From NCBI GenBank assembly GCA_910579505.1, contig CAJTTZ010000002.1, forward strand, positions 62,001-126,000: 64,000 bases of DNA. Direction: 5' to 3'. Below, piece after piece: positions 36,684-45,678 of this stretch (position 1 is the first letter of the stretch; the number at the start of each line of letters is the position of its first letter). This DNA comes from an uncultured Lachnospiraceae bacterium. GTDB taxonomy: Bacteria; Bacillota; Clostridia; Lachnospirales; Lachnospiraceae. Made by a program: the position numbers and the translations under genes. The notes beneath the pieces are model-generated. The model worked only from the letters and a program-made list of their open reading frames with translations. It made no database searches and had not been told where the DNA came from.

Positions 36684-36725
36684 GCGCCGGAGCTTATCCT
36701 AGCTGCTCCGGCGCATGTTTCTTTT
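36684..36725 (+). terminator. Intrinsic terminator after the membrane-anchored protein gene
   Basis: A perfect 10-bp stem GCGCCGGAGC/GCTCCGGCGC with an 11-base loop, followed by ATGTTTCTTTTC. It lies 45 bases after the stop codon. Confidence 0.8.
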
Positions 36726-36794
36726 CAATCGCCCCATTCTCTGTAATAGCTCTTTCCCGGAATCATGTCGCGGTTTCCGGCTGAATGTCGGTCT

Positions 36795-38228
36795 TTACAG
36801 AAGCTCCCGAAGCATTTTGTTCACCGCCCCCGGGTCAGCTTTCCCTTTCATCGCCTTCATGGTCTGCCCCACAAGGAAACCAATCGCCTTCTCCTTACCG
36901 TTCCTATAATCCTCCACAGACTGGGGATTCGCCGCGATCACTTCCTCTATGGTCTTTCTCAAAGCACCCTCGTCGCCCGCGATCTTTAACCCCTTCTCCT
37001 CCACATACTGTTCGGGATCGACATTCTCCGCAAACATCACCTCAAAAACCTCTTTGGCCACCGAGCTGTTAATCTGCTTCGAATCGGTAAGGGCAATCAG
37101 CTTTGCCAGATTTTCCGGCGAAAAGCACAGGTCGGAAGCGTCCACTTCGCGCTCTTTCATCAGACGCAATGTCTCCCCCATAATCCAGTTGGAAACTTTC
37201 TTCGGCTGCGCCCCCAGCGCCACCGCCGCCTCAAACAAATCTGCAAGCGGCTTCTCGCCGGTGATAATCTCGATATCATAGTCAGGAATTTCAAATTCTT
37301 CCCGGTAACGCGCCATTTTTTCCGTGCGAAACTCCGGCTGCCTTGCACGGATCTCCTCTAGCATCTTTTCACTTACGCTGATCGGCGTCAGATCGGGATC
37401 CGGGAAGTAACGATAATCCTGGGCGTCCTCCTTGCTTCGCATAGCGTAAGACTCACCCTTCGCGTCATCCCATCTTCTTGTCTCCTGCACCACGCTTTCA
37501 CCCGCCTCTATCAGGTCGATCTGCCGCTCCGTCTCCGCCTCAATCGCCCTTGTAATCGCCTTGAAGCTGTTCAAATTTTTCATCTCTGTCCGTGTACCGA
37601 ATGTCTCCGCTCCTGCCTCCCTGACGGAAAGGTTCACATCCGCCCGCATAGAGCCTTCCTGCAGTTTGCAGTCCGATGCGCCCAGATACTGGATCACCTG
37701 ACGGAGCTTTTCCAGATAGGCGATGACCTCCCCCGCGCTCCGCATGTCCGGCTCGGACACGATCTCAATAAGCGGTACGCCGGAGCGGTTGTAATCCACC
37801 AGACTACAGTCTTCCCACTCGTCATGAATCAGCTTGCCCGCATCCTCCTCCATATGGATCTCGTGGATGCCGACGATCTTTTTGCCACCCTGCTGCGTTT
37901 CGATCTCCACGCCGCCGTTTCTGCAGATGGGAAGGTAAAGCTGGGAAATCTGGTAGTTCTGCGGATTGTCAGGGTAAAAATAATTTTTCCTGTCGAACTT
38001 TGCATAACGGGTAATATCGCAGTTTGTCGCCAACCCTACCGCTATGGCATACTCCAGAACTTGTCTGTTAAGGACAGGCAGGGAACCCGGCATTCCTGTG
38101 CAGACCGGGCATGTCTGGGTGTTTGGTGCCGCCCCGAAAGCGGTGGAACAGCCGCAGAATATCTTCGTTTTCGTGGCAAGCTCCACATGGACTTCCAAGC
38201 CGATTACGGTTTCGTATTGTTTGCTCAT
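36795..38228 (-). CDS. gatB: Aspartyl/glutamyl-tRNA amidotransferase subunit B
   Basis: A 477-residue, full-length GatB: YETVIGLEVHVEL at the start, the CGCS...CPVC zinc-type cysteines (FCGCSTAFG, NTQTCPVCTGMPG), DYNRSGVPLIEIVSEPD, and a C-terminal YqeY-like tail ending GAVNKMLRELL. GatB phosphorylates Glu-tRNA(Gln) or Asp-tRNA(Asn) and amidates with ammonia from GatA. The start at 38228 follows GGAGG; an upstream TTG at 38246 is less likely. Gene order is aspS, gatC, gatA, gatB. Confidence 0.97.
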   Translation of the reverse strand: MSKQYETVIGLEVHVELATKTKIFCGCSTAFGAAPNTQTCPVCTGMPGSLPVLNRQVLEYAIAVGLATNCDITRYAKFDRKNYFYPDNPQNYQISQLYLPICRNGGVEIETQQGGKKIVGIHEIHMEEDAGKLIHDEWEDCSLVDYNRSGVPLIEIVSEPDMRSAGEVIAYLEKLRQVIQYLGASDCKLQEGSMRADVNLSVREAGAETFGTRTEMKNLNSFKAITRAIEAETERQIDLIEAGESVVQETRRWDDAKGESYAMRSKEDAQDYRYFPDPDLTPISVSEKMLEEIRARQPEFRTEKMARYREEFEIPDYDIEIITGEKPLADLFEAAVALGAQPKKVSNWIMGETLRLMKEREVDASDLCFSPENLAKLIALTDSKQINSSVAKEVFEVMFAENVDPEQYVEEKGLKIAGDEGALRKTIEEVIAANPQSVEDYRNGKEKAIGFLVGQTMKAMKGKADPGAVNKMLRELL

Positions 38229-38256
38229 ATTTATATTTACCTCCAATTGCTCGCAA

Positions 38257-38345
38257 AATGACGTATTTCAGTCATTCTCCCACACGAAACTTAGAAGTTC
38301 TTGGCATCGCGTCCAATGGTGCGATGTCTTTAGAACTTCTTTTCG
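38257..38345 (-). repeat. Double-hairpin intergenic element, copy A
   Basis: A short hairpin (AATGAC/GTCATT, 38257-38276) and a long hairpin (38285-38345) with stem parts CGAAA/TTTCG and AGAAGTTCT/AGAACTTCT and inner arms GCATCGC/GCGATG. It covers the gatA stop codon and last codons. A similar short-plus-long hairpin pair, with shared sequence GAGAATGAC, lies between gatA and gatC. Confidence 0.55.
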
Positions 38346-39778
38346 CGTTGCTCGTAAGTATATGCGGCCCTGATCAGCTTTTTCTCCTGAAAACAGTCCC
38401 CGATCAGCTGCAGGCCAATCGGCAGCCCCCCGCTGTCCTCGCCGCAGGGAACGCTGATGCCCGGCAGCCCCGCCAGATTCACGGCGATGGTATAAATATC
38501 GCCCAGGTACATCTGTATCGGGTCGCCCAGACTTTCTCCCAGCTTCGGCGCGGTGGTGGGCGCCACAGGACCAAGAATCAGGTCATATTTTGAAAAAGCC
38601 TTATCAAATGCCTTTTTAATCAGTGCCTTCACTTTCAAGGCTTTCAGGTAGTAAGCGTCATAATAGCCGGAACTCAACACAAAGGAGCCGAGCATAATAC
38701 GGCGTTTTACTTCCTCCCCGAATCCCTCGGACCGGGATTTTTTATACATGTTATGAAGACCTGCGTACTCTTCGGTACGGTAGCCGTACTTGATGCCGTC
38801 GAACCGCTCCAAATTAGAGCTCGCCTCCGCCGCCGCAATGGTATAGTAAGCCGGAATCGCATATTCCACCAGGCTTAGGTCAAACCGTTCCACAACCGCG
38901 CCCTTGTCCTCCAAAACCGCCGCCGCCTGCAGCACGGCCGTGCGCACCCCGTCATCCAGCCCTTCCCCCAGATAGTCGTTCGGAATACCGATGCGCATCC
39001 CCTCCACATCCTCTGTGAGCGCTGTCATAAAGTCGGTGTCGTCCCTGGAAACGGAAGTGGAATCCTTCGTATCATGGGAGGCAAGCGCCGTGAGCACAGC
39101 CGCGCAGTCCGTCACGTCCTTGGTCAGCGGACCGATCTGGTCCAGGGAGGAGCCGTAGGCGATCAGTCCATAGCGCGAAACCGTGCCATAAGTGGGTTTC
39201 ATCCCCACCACCCCGCAGTAGGACGCCGGCTGTCTGATGGAACCGCCCGTATCAGAGCCGATGGCATAAATGCATTCACACGCCGCCACCGCCGCCGCGG
39301 AGCCACCGGAAGAACCGCCCGGCACATGTTCCGGGTTTCTCGGGTTCTTTGTGGGACCATATGCCGAGGTTTCCGTGGTGGAACCCATGGCAAACTCGTC
39401 CATATTTGTCTTGCCGAGAATCACAGCGCCCGCCTTCTGCAGATTCTTCACAGCCTCCGCCGTGTAGGTCGGCACAAAGTTATGCAGAATTTTCGAGGAA
39501 CAGGTAGTGAGCAGTCCCTCCGTGCAGATATTGTCCTTCACTGCAACCGGCACGCCCGCAAGAGGTCCAGAAAGCTCTCCATCCTCGATTTTTTTCTGCA
39601 CCACCGCCGCCTGCGCCAGTGCACCGTCCCGATCTACCGTCACATAGCAGTTATACTTTTTATCCTCTTTTTCAATCTGCGCAAGCACAGCCTCCGTGGC
39701 TTCTGTTGCGGTAGTCTCCCCCGCCCTGATTGCCGCCGAGAGTTGTGTCGCGGTCATTTCCACTATATTCATATTCAT
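38330..39778 (-). CDS. gatA: Aspartyl/glutamyl-tRNA amidotransferase subunit A
   Basis: A 482-residue amidase-signature enzyme. The Ser-cisSer-Lys triad is visible as Lys in VAVKDNICTEG, Ser in GGSSGGSAAAVAA and Ser in GSDTGGSIRQPASYCG. It hydrolyses glutamine and feeds ammonia to GatB. The last codons and the stop lie within the intergenic double-hairpin element. GGAGCAGAA precedes the ATG. Confidence 0.97.
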   Translation of the reverse strand: MNMNIVEMTATQLSAAIRAGETTATEATEAVLAQIEKEDKKYNCYVTVDRDGALAQAAVVQKKIEDGELSGPLAGVPVAVKDNICTEGLLTTCSSKILHNFVPTYTAEAVKNLQKAGAVILGKTNMDEFAMGSTTETSAYGPTKNPRNPEHVPGGSSGGSAAAVAACECIYAIGSDTGGSIRQPASYCGVVGMKPTYGTVSRYGLIAYGSSLDQIGPLTKDVTDCAAVLTALASHDTKDSTSVSRDDTDFMTALTEDVEGMRIGIPNDYLGEGLDDGVRTAVLQAAAVLEDKGAVVERFDLSLVEYAIPAYYTIAAAEASSNLERFDGIKYGYRTEEYAGLHNMYKKSRSEGFGEEVKRRIMLGSFVLSSGYYDAYYLKALKVKALIKKAFDKAFSKYDLILGPVAPTTAPKLGESLGDPIQMYLGDIYTIAVNLAGLPGISVPCGEDSGGLPIGLQLIGDCFQEKKLIRAAYTYEQREKKF

Positions 39779-39802
39779 TTCTGCTCCTCATGTATAATCT
39801 GC

Positions 39803-39896
39803 GGAGAATGACCGTATTTTGGTCATTCTCCTATGCGAGACATAGTAATTCTTCGCGAAGCTGCCTTTGCAGCGAGCATTAGAATTACTTCTCGCA
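39803..39896 (-). repeat. Double-hairpin intergenic element, copy B
   Basis: A perfect 11-bp hairpin GGAGAATGACC/GGTCATTCTCC (39803-39831) next to a long hairpin 39834-39896 with arms TGCGAGA/TCTCGCA, AGTAATTCT/AGAATTACT and GCTGC/GCAGC. It fills the space between gatC and gatA. Architecture and the short-hairpin sequence match copy A. Confidence 0.6.
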
Positions 39897-40190
39897 TTAT
39901 TCAAACGTCCGCGGCACCACAAACATCCCATCCTTCTCCTGCGGCGCATTGATTAACAGCCGTTCCCTTTCATCCCCGTTCGTCACCACGTCCTCCCGGA
40001 ACACATTTTCCACCTGGAACACGTGGGACATGGGCTCCACATCCGCAGTATCAAGCTCACCCAGCTTGTCGATATAGTCAAGCATCCGCCCCATATCCGC
40101 CTTCGCCTGTTCCTTCTCTTCTACGGACAATTCTAGTTTTGCGAGAATGCCCACATATTCTATTGTCTCGTCGTTTATCATATTTGACAT
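39897..40190 (-). CDS. gatC: Aspartyl/glutamyl-tRNA amidotransferase subunit C
   Basis: A 97-residue GatC with a typical helical start (YVGILAKLELSVEEKEQAKADMGRMLDYIDKL) and the C-terminal strand region (VEPMSHVF, LREDV-like FREDV). It stabilises the GatA-GatB complex. The start at 40190 has AGGAGAG; a GTG at 40220 is less likely. It lies 32 bases after aspS. Confidence 0.95.
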   Translation of the reverse strand: MSNMINDETIEYVGILAKLELSVEEKEQAKADMGRMLDYIDKLGELDTADVEPMSHVFQVENVFREDVVTNGDERERLLINAPQEKDGMFVVPRTFE

Positions 40191-40222
40191 GTTTTTCTCT
40201 CCTATCCGCGAGTTTATCACTG

Positions 40223-41974
40223 TTACGCTCTGACCTTAATATGCACTTCCCTAAGCTGCTGCTCCGTCACATCCCCCGGCGCACCGCACATCAGATCCTG
40301 GGCGGAACCGCTCATGGGGAAGGCGATCACCTCTCTGATGTTCTCCTCGTTTCTGAGCAGCATAATCATGCGGTCAACGCCCGGGGCCATGCCCGCGTGA
40401 GGCGGCGCCCCAAACTGGAACGCATTGTACAGCGCGCCAAACTTAGTCTTCAACGTCTCCCCGTCATAACCCGCGATGGCAAATGCCTTCTCCATAATCT
40501 CCATGTCGTGGTTGCGCACGGCGCCGGAAGAAAGCTCCACGCCGTTACAGACGATATCATACTGGTACGCCAGCACTTCCAGCGGGTCCTTCGTATTTAA
40601 CGCCTCCAAGCCGCCCTGCGGCATGGAAAAGGGATTGTGGGTAAAGCCGATCTGTTTCGTCTCCGGGTCGCGCTCAAACATGGGAAAATCGTTGATATAG
40701 CAGAAGCGATAAGCATTCTTTTCCATCAAATCCAACTTCTGCCCGAGTTCCGTGCGAAGCTGTCCCGCATAGAAAGCTGCCCTCTCTTCCCTGTCCGCGA
40801 TAAAGAAAATCGTATCGCCCACGGAAAGTCCCGCCAGTTCGCGAAGCTCTCCCTTTTTCTCCTCCGGGATAAACTTGTCAATGGGGCCCTTGTAGCTAAA
40901 GTCCTCCGCCACTTCCAGATAACCGAGTCCGCCCATCCCCATGTCTGTAGCAAACTTTAACAGTTTCTCATGGAAACCCTTGGACATATCCGCGTGCACC
41001 TTGATCGCCCGGACAGTCCTTCCCTGAAACGGTTTGAAGGTACATGCCTGAAAAAAGTCTGTCAGGTCGATAATCCGCAAAGGGTTCCTCAAGTCCGGCT
41101 TATCCGTTCCAAACTCCAGCATCGCCTGTTTATAACTGATAATCGGATAAGGCGCTTTTGTGACGACCGCCCCTTCCGGCGCAAATTTCTCAAACACGGC
41201 GGAGAGCACTTCCTCGCCCACCGCAAACACATCCTCCTGCGTCGCGAAGCTCATCTCAAAGTCCAGCTGGTAAAATTCGCCGGGTGAACGGTCCGCCCTC
41301 GCGTCCTCATCCCGGAAACACGGCGCAATCTGGAAATACTTGTCGAACCCCGACACCATCAGAAGCTGTTTGAACTGCTGGGGCGCCTGAGGCAGGGCGT
41401 AAAACTTGCCCTTATATTTTCTTGAAGGCACTATATAATCTCTCGCGCCCTCCGGGGATGATGCGCACAGAATCGGCGTCTGAACCTCCAAAAATCCCAT
41501 CTCCGTCATCTTTTCCCGCAAGTATGCAATCACTTTGGAACGGAAAATAATGTTGTCTTTCACTTTCTGGTTGCGCAGATCAAGATAGCGGTATTTCAGC
41601 CGCACATCCTCTCTCGTTTCCCTGGAAGTCATAATCTCAAAAGGAAGCTGTCTGTAAACCCTGCCAAGCACATCCACTTTATGCGCTTCCAGCTCGATGG
41701 TACCCGTGGGAATCCGGGGGTTATACGTCTCCTCGTCCCGCTTCTCGATCAGACCCTCAATGGAAACGCTCATCTCCTTGGATAGCCCTTCCAGAAGGGA
41801 AGTGTCCCGCATCACTATCTGCAGCACGCCGTACATATCCCGCAGATCCACAAAAGATACGCCCCCGTGGTCCCTGATATTCTCGATCCAGCCCGCCACA
41901 CGCAGCTTTCTGCCGATGTCGCCCTCGCTGAGTTCCTGTAATGTTACGTCTCTGTACTGGTTTTTGATTGTCAT
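40223..41974 (-). CDS. aspS: Aspartyl-tRNA synthetase, bacterial type
   Basis: A 583-residue class II synthetase. It has an N-terminal OB-fold anticodon-binding domain (LRVAGWIENIRDHGGVSFVDLRD), motif 2 (FRDEDARADRSPGEFYQLDFEMSF), the bacterial GAD insertion domain, and motif 3 (GMAPGVDRMIMLL). It is clustered with gatCAB, which converts mischarged tRNAs. It is preceded by a T-box leader. AAGGAGAG lies before the ATG. Confidence 0.97.
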   Translation of the reverse strand: MTIKNQYRDVTLQELSEGDIGRKLRVAGWIENIRDHGGVSFVDLRDMYGVLQIVMRDTSLLEGLSKEMSVSIEGLIEKRDEETYNPRIPTGTIELEAHKVDVLGRVYRQLPFEIMTSRETREDVRLKYRYLDLRNQKVKDNIIFRSKVIAYLREKMTEMGFLEVQTPILCASSPEGARDYIVPSRKYKGKFYALPQAPQQFKQLLMVSGFDKYFQIAPCFRDEDARADRSPGEFYQLDFEMSFATQEDVFAVGEEVLSAVFEKFAPEGAVVTKAPYPIISYKQAMLEFGTDKPDLRNPLRIIDLTDFFQACTFKPFQGRTVRAIKVHADMSKGFHEKLLKFATDMGMGGLGYLEVAEDFSYKGPIDKFIPEEKKGELRELAGLSVGDTIFFIADREERAAFYAGQLRTELGQKLDLMEKNAYRFCYINDFPMFERDPETKQIGFTHNPFSMPQGGLEALNTKDPLEVLAYQYDIVCNGVELSSGAVRNHDMEIMEKAFAIAGYDGETLKTKFGALYNAFQFGAPPHAGMAPGVDRMIMLLRNEENIREVIAFPMSGSAQDLMCGAPGDVTEQQLREVHIKVRA

Positions 41975-42132
41975 AACTGTCTCTCCTTATCATAAATACG
42001 TCTTGTATAGGCAGATTCGAGATGCTCCGCATCTCTCATTCGCGTTGCTCGTCATAAGCCTTCCAAAACATTCGCTCATGCAAGCATGGCTCATGTTCCA
42101 TAAGCCTTCTGACTCTGCTTATACACGCAAAA
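41975..42132 (-). other. Spacer between T-box terminator and aspS, with a 14-base match to the gatA end
   Basis: It contains a GAGATGC/GCATCTC hairpin (42019-42035) and the 14-mer TTCGCGTTGCTCGT (42039-42052) identical to one at 38342-38355 at the gatA end. It may be a diverged copy of the double-hairpin element. The aspS ribosome binding site is at its 3' end. No gene is seen. Confidence 0.35.
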
Positions 42133-42163
42133 CGCCCCGGAACACATTGCTGTATTCCGGGAC
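42129..42163 (-). terminator. T-box-controlled terminator of aspS
   Basis: On the minus strand CGTCCCGGAATACA pairs with TGTTCCGGGGCG around GCAATG, followed by TTTTGCG. It comes directly after the T-box sequence. Confidence 0.85.
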
Positions 42164-42560
42164 GGATATTTTTGATTATCCGCGGTACCACCCGCATTGG
42201 TAAGCCGCCATCCCAGACAGGATGCAATCCGCCTTACCCTCTCAAGCACTTAACGCGTGTCACGTACTGCCCTAGTCTTGCTTATGACATTCATGTCATT
42301 GACACTCTTGTCATTTTTATATCTCTCCTCGATGGTACGATACCGCAAAATTCAGGCAGTCTGCTCCGGAGTGTTCCCGTCCCTGTCTTTCACAAACAGC
42401 GCTCTCAGTCGGTGACGCCGTATTCCTGTCGCTTCCCTCAGGGTGAGTCTCCTTCATAGCATTTCGCAGAGAATGCTGCTCTTTAGCATTCTCTTGCGTG
42501 AAGTTTGAAAACACTTGGCGAGGTTCTTTCGAGCCTAGCGTTTTCCTTCACACTTGTATA
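42164..42560 (-). ncRNA. T-box leader of aspS
   Basis: The conserved T-box CGGGTGGTACCGCG is at 42194-42181 on the minus strand, followed by an intrinsic terminator, as in tRNA-sensing leaders. Low charging of the cognate tRNA would favour antitermination of aspS and probably gatCAB. The leader is about 400 bases, longer than most, partly because a double-hairpin element lies at its 5' end (42463-42555). I could not place the specifier codon; Asp is expected from the gene controlled. Confidence 0.88.
42463..42555 (-). repeat. Double-hairpin element, copy C, inside the aspS leader
   Basis: A perfect 10-bp hairpin AGAGAATGCT/AGCATTCTCT (about 42467-42493) next to a long imperfect hairpin with GTGAAG/CTTCAC and GAAAAC/GTTTTC arms. 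The order on the minus strand (long hairpin first, then short) is the same as for the copies between the gat genes. The primary sequence is only partly alike (AGAGAATG). Confidence 0.45.
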
Positions 42561-42562
42561 CA

Positions 42563-42591
42563 TGTATAACATAATCCTTCCCTATGTGCAA
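42563..42591 (-). promoter_or_regulatory. SigA promoter of the aspS-gatCAB operon
   Basis: TTGCAC (42591-42586), 17 bases, then TATACA (42568-42563) on the minus strand, directly upstream of the T-box leader. Confidence 0.75.
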
Positions 42592-42714
42592 GCATTTTAT
42601 TCCAAAAAACAGACTGTGTACGCGAAAAAGTACAACATCTCTTCCCGCGAAGATGCGGCAGAAACCGCATACATGCTATCATTTTGCATCATGCACTGCA
42701 TCATGGGGCAAATC

Positions 42715-43353
42715 TCATAAATAAATCCTTGCCGTCCGACCGATCCCGTCCGCATCCAGTTCCATAAATCCGCCTGTTTCCCCGTCGTACGCAGCAAAGG
42801 AAATCCTGTCGTCCGCCTTGCGGATCCGATAAATGCTGCCCTGCGTGATGCATGCCGCCCTCCCTGTATAGGGAATCCTCTCCGCAGAAACCGCCTCCAG
42901 AAGCGCAAACAAAACCGCGCCATGCGCCGCCAGGAGTATCCGCTCCGCATTGCAAAAATCTTCCGTTATTTTTTGAAATGCCTGTCCGGCACGCCTGATT
43001 AACTCCTCCTTGGACTCCATACCCGGGCAGTCGCTGTCGGGATACTTTGCCTTCATGTCATCTAACGACATGCCCTCCCCCTCGCCAAAACCGCGCTCAA
43101 TGAGAAGTTCTTCCACAACGATCTTCTCTTTCGGATAATCCAGCCGCCTCGCCGCAATCTCCGCGGTTTCGCGGGCCCTCTTTAAGGGACTTGAAACAAT
43201 CGTGTCCATCCGCACGCCGAGCGCGCTTAATTTTCGCACCGTATCGTCCACCTGTGCCCTTCCCTTTTCGTTCAGTGGAATATCCGTGTGTCCCTGCAGA
43301 AGCCGCCTTTTATTCCAGTCCGTCTCCCCGTGCCGGAGCAAATATATGTCCAT
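42715..43353 (-). CDS. Histidine phosphatase family protein (phosphoglycerate mutase-like)
   Basis: A 212-residue protein with the RHGETDWN phosphohistidine motif (residues 7-14), VSSPLKRARETA and LLAAHGAVLFALL with the second catalytic His. Members range from cofactor-dependent phosphoglycerate mutases to broad phosphatases such as alpha-ribazole phosphatase; the short length points to the phosphatase group. It stands between the aspS promoter and dapL. The substrate is unknown. Confidence 0.9.
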   Translation of the reverse strand: MDIYLLRHGETDWNKRRLLQGHTDIPLNEKGRAQVDDTVRKLSALGVRMDTIVSSPLKRARETAEIAARRLDYPKEKIVVEELLIERGFGEGEGMSLDDMKAKYPDSDCPGMESKEELIRRAGQAFQKITEDFCNAERILLAAHGAVLFALLEAVSAERIPYTGRAACITQGSIYRIRKADDRISFAAYDGETGGFMELDADGIGRTARIYL

Positions 43354-43397
43354 GATCCGATTCCTCTCTTTTCCTTCCCGCTCAAGACCACATCTCT

Positions 43398-44618
43398 TTA
43401 CACGCTCAGTTTCTTGATCCGGTCTACCGCCTCCACGGTATTCTCATAGCTGCCAAACGCCGTCAGCCTGAAATACGTCTCGCCGCTCGGTCCAAAACCC
43501 GACCCGGGCGTGCCGACCACATTCGCCGTCTCAAGCAGATAGTCGAAAAACTCCCAGCTGGTCATGCCATTTGGCGCTTTCAGCCAGATATAAGGGGCAT
43601 TCACACCGCCGGAGACTTGGAACCCTGCCGACTTCAACCCGTCGAGAATATAGGCCGCGTTCTTCATATAATAAGCGACCAGCTCTTTCGTCTCTCTCTT
43701 TCCTGCCTCGCTGTAGACCGCCTCGCCCGCCCTCTGGATGATATAAGGCGCGCCGTTATACTTCGTGCCGTGCCGCCTTGCCCAGAGTCCGTGGAGCACC
43801 ACATTCCCTGCCTTCAGTTCTTTCGGAACCACGGTAAAGCCCAGCCGCACGCCGGTAAATCCCGCATTTTTTGAGAAAGAGCGAAGCTCGATGGCACAGG
43901 TTCTCGCCCCTTCGCACTCGTAGATGCTGTGGGGCACGTCCGCCTCGGATATATATGCCTCGTAAGCCGCGTCATAGATAATGACGGAGCCGTTTTTGTT
44001 GGCGTAATCCACCCACTCCTGCAGCTGTGCCTTCGTGATGGTGGATCCTGTAGGATTGTTCGGAAAGCACAGATAAATCAGATCCGGCACGGTCTTTGGC
44101 AGTTCCGGCGCAAAGCCGTTTTCCGCCGTGCAGGGCATATAAATCACATCGCTCCAGTTGCCCGTACTCTCATCATAAGTGCCTGTTCTGCCCGCCATCA
44201 CGTTGGTGTCCACATACACCGGGTAGACGGGGTCACAGACCGCAATCTTATTGTCCACGGCAAAAATTTCCTGAATATTACCGGAATCGCACTTTGCCCC
44301 GTCGGAGACAAAAATCTCGTCCGCATCAATCCGGCAGCCCCTCGCCCTGTAATCGTTCTCCGCAATCGCCGTGCGCAGAAACTCATAGCCCAGATCCGGC
44401 GCGTAACCGCGGAACGTCTTTACGTCCGCCATCTCGTCCACCGCCCCATGAAGAGCGCTGATAATTGCCGGGGTAAGGGGCTTTGTCACGTCGCCGATTC
44501 CCAGTCTTATCACCTTTTTGTCCGGGTGAGCCTCCGCGTAGGCGTTCACCTTTTTTCCTATGGTGGAAAACAGGTAACTCCCCGGAAGCTTTAAATAATT
44601 ATCATTTACTTTAACCAT
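43398..44618 (-). CDS. dapL: LL-diaminopimelate aminotransferase
   Basis: A 406-residue fold-type I PLP aminotransferase that matches DapL: LPGSYLFSTIGKKVNAY at the start, IRLGIGDVTKPL, FVSDGAKCDSGNIQ, FPNNPTGS, and the PLP lysine in ELRSFSKNAGFTG. It converts tetrahydrodipicolinate directly to LL-diaminopimelate for lysine and peptidoglycan, skipping the succinylase/acetylase routes. dapF follows. GCAGGA precedes the ATG. Confidence 0.96.
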   Translation of the reverse strand: MVKVNDNYLKLPGSYLFSTIGKKVNAYAEAHPDKKVIRLGIGDVTKPLTPAIISALHGAVDEMADVKTFRGYAPDLGYEFLRTAIAENDYRARGCRIDADEIFVSDGAKCDSGNIQEIFAVDNKIAVCDPVYPVYVDTNVMAGRTGTYDESTGNWSDVIYMPCTAENGFAPELPKTVPDLIYLCFPNNPTGSTITKAQLQEWVDYANKNGSVIIYDAAYEAYISEADVPHSIYECEGARTCAIELRSFSKNAGFTGVRLGFTVVPKELKAGNVVLHGLWARRHGTKYNGAPYIIQRAGEAVYSEAGKRETKELVAYYMKNAAYILDGLKSAGFQVSGGVNAPYIWLKAPNGMTSWEFFDYLLETANVVGTPGSGFGPSGETYFRLTAFGSYENTVEAVDRIKKLSV

Positions 44619-44775
44619 AATCGTATGATCCTGCCTTTCCTATGACTGCATCGTAATATTATGTTAACCTTTTTCACATCCCATACTTTCTCTATATGTC
44701 TTACCGTGTTTCCTGCTTTCTTCTGCCGGCACAGTTCCCCTTGACGTACATATCTTTCCTGTCCTGCCTCTCTTC

Positions 44776-45615
44776 TTATATTTCTATCTCGCCCTCAAAA
44801 ACCATCGCCGCAGGTCCCGTCATATAGACCAGGTCCGCCTCCCTGTCCCATGTAATGACAAGATCGCCGCCGAGGAGCTTTACCGTGACTGTCTCCTCCG
44901 TCAGACCGTTTAAGACACAGGCTACCGCCACCGCACAGGCGCCCGTGCCGCAGGCCAGCGTTTCCCCCGTGCCGCGCTCCCACACACGCATCTGCACGGT
45001 ATTCCTGTCAATCACCTTCACGAACTCCGTATTGGTCCGCCTCGGAAACCGCTCATGGTTCTCAAAGTATGGGCCGATTTCCTCTATGGCAAGGGCGTCC
45101 ACGTCATCCAGATATACCACTGCATGCGGGTTTCCCATTGACACACATGTCATTTTATAATCCTTTCCCTGCACGCAGACCGCCTCGTCAACCACCCGGT
45201 CATTCTCGCTGATTACGGGCACAAGCGCCGACTTAAGCTCCGGCGCGCCCATATTGACTTTTACCTGTTGCACTTTTCCTTCTTTTACAATAAGTGTCAG
45301 ATATTTTACGCTGCCTGCGCTTATGACGGTTATGTCAGTTTTGTCGGTAAGCCCTTTGTCATAGACAAACTTTCCCACACAACGGATGCCGTTGCCGCAC
45401 ATTTCCGCCCGGGTGCCGTCCGCATTGTACATCTCCATCTCAAAATCTGCCTCGCCTGACGGATTGATAAAGATCACCCCGTCCCCGCCGATGCCAAAAT
45501 GCCTGTCGCTCAGACGTCGCACCAGCGCTGGCTTCTCCTCCTGCGGTATCTGTTCACGGCTACCGTCCACATAGACATAATCGTTGCCGCACCCTTGCAT
45601 TTTCGTAAATTTCAT
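44776..45615 (-). CDS. dapF: Diaminopimelate epimerase
   Basis: A 279-residue DapF: MKFTKMQGCGNDYVYVD, the first catalytic Cys in AEMCGNGIRCVGKF, and the second in LACGTGACAVAVA. It turns LL- into meso-diaminopimelate, the substrate for peptidoglycan and lysine synthesis, using the product of the neighbouring dapL. The start at 45615 has GGAG 7-8 bases upstream; an ATG at 45627 overlaps that site. A gap of 157 bases separates it from dapL. Confidence 0.96.
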   Translation of the reverse strand: MKFTKMQGCGNDYVYVDGSREQIPQEEKPALVRRLSDRHFGIGGDGVIFINPSGEADFEMEMYNADGTRAEMCGNGIRCVGKFVYDKGLTDKTDITVISAGSVKYLTLIVKEGKVQQVKVNMGAPELKSALVPVISENDRVVDEAVCVQGKDYKMTCVSMGNPHAVVYLDDVDALAIEEIGPYFENHERFPRRTNTEFVKVIDRNTVQMRVWERGTGETLACGTGACAVAVACVLNGLTEETVTVKLLGGDLVITWDREADLVYMTGPAAMVFEGEIEI

Positions 45616-45678
45616 ATCCGTCTCCATTCCGAATCATAATTCCAGTTTTCCCTCAAGTATATATCCATCCTAAACCTG

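Noticed and set aside
42036..42227. A 63-codon minus-strand frame across the T-box terminator
   Set aside because: It overlaps the T-box and terminator, whose sequence is explained by RNA function, and shows no protein family.
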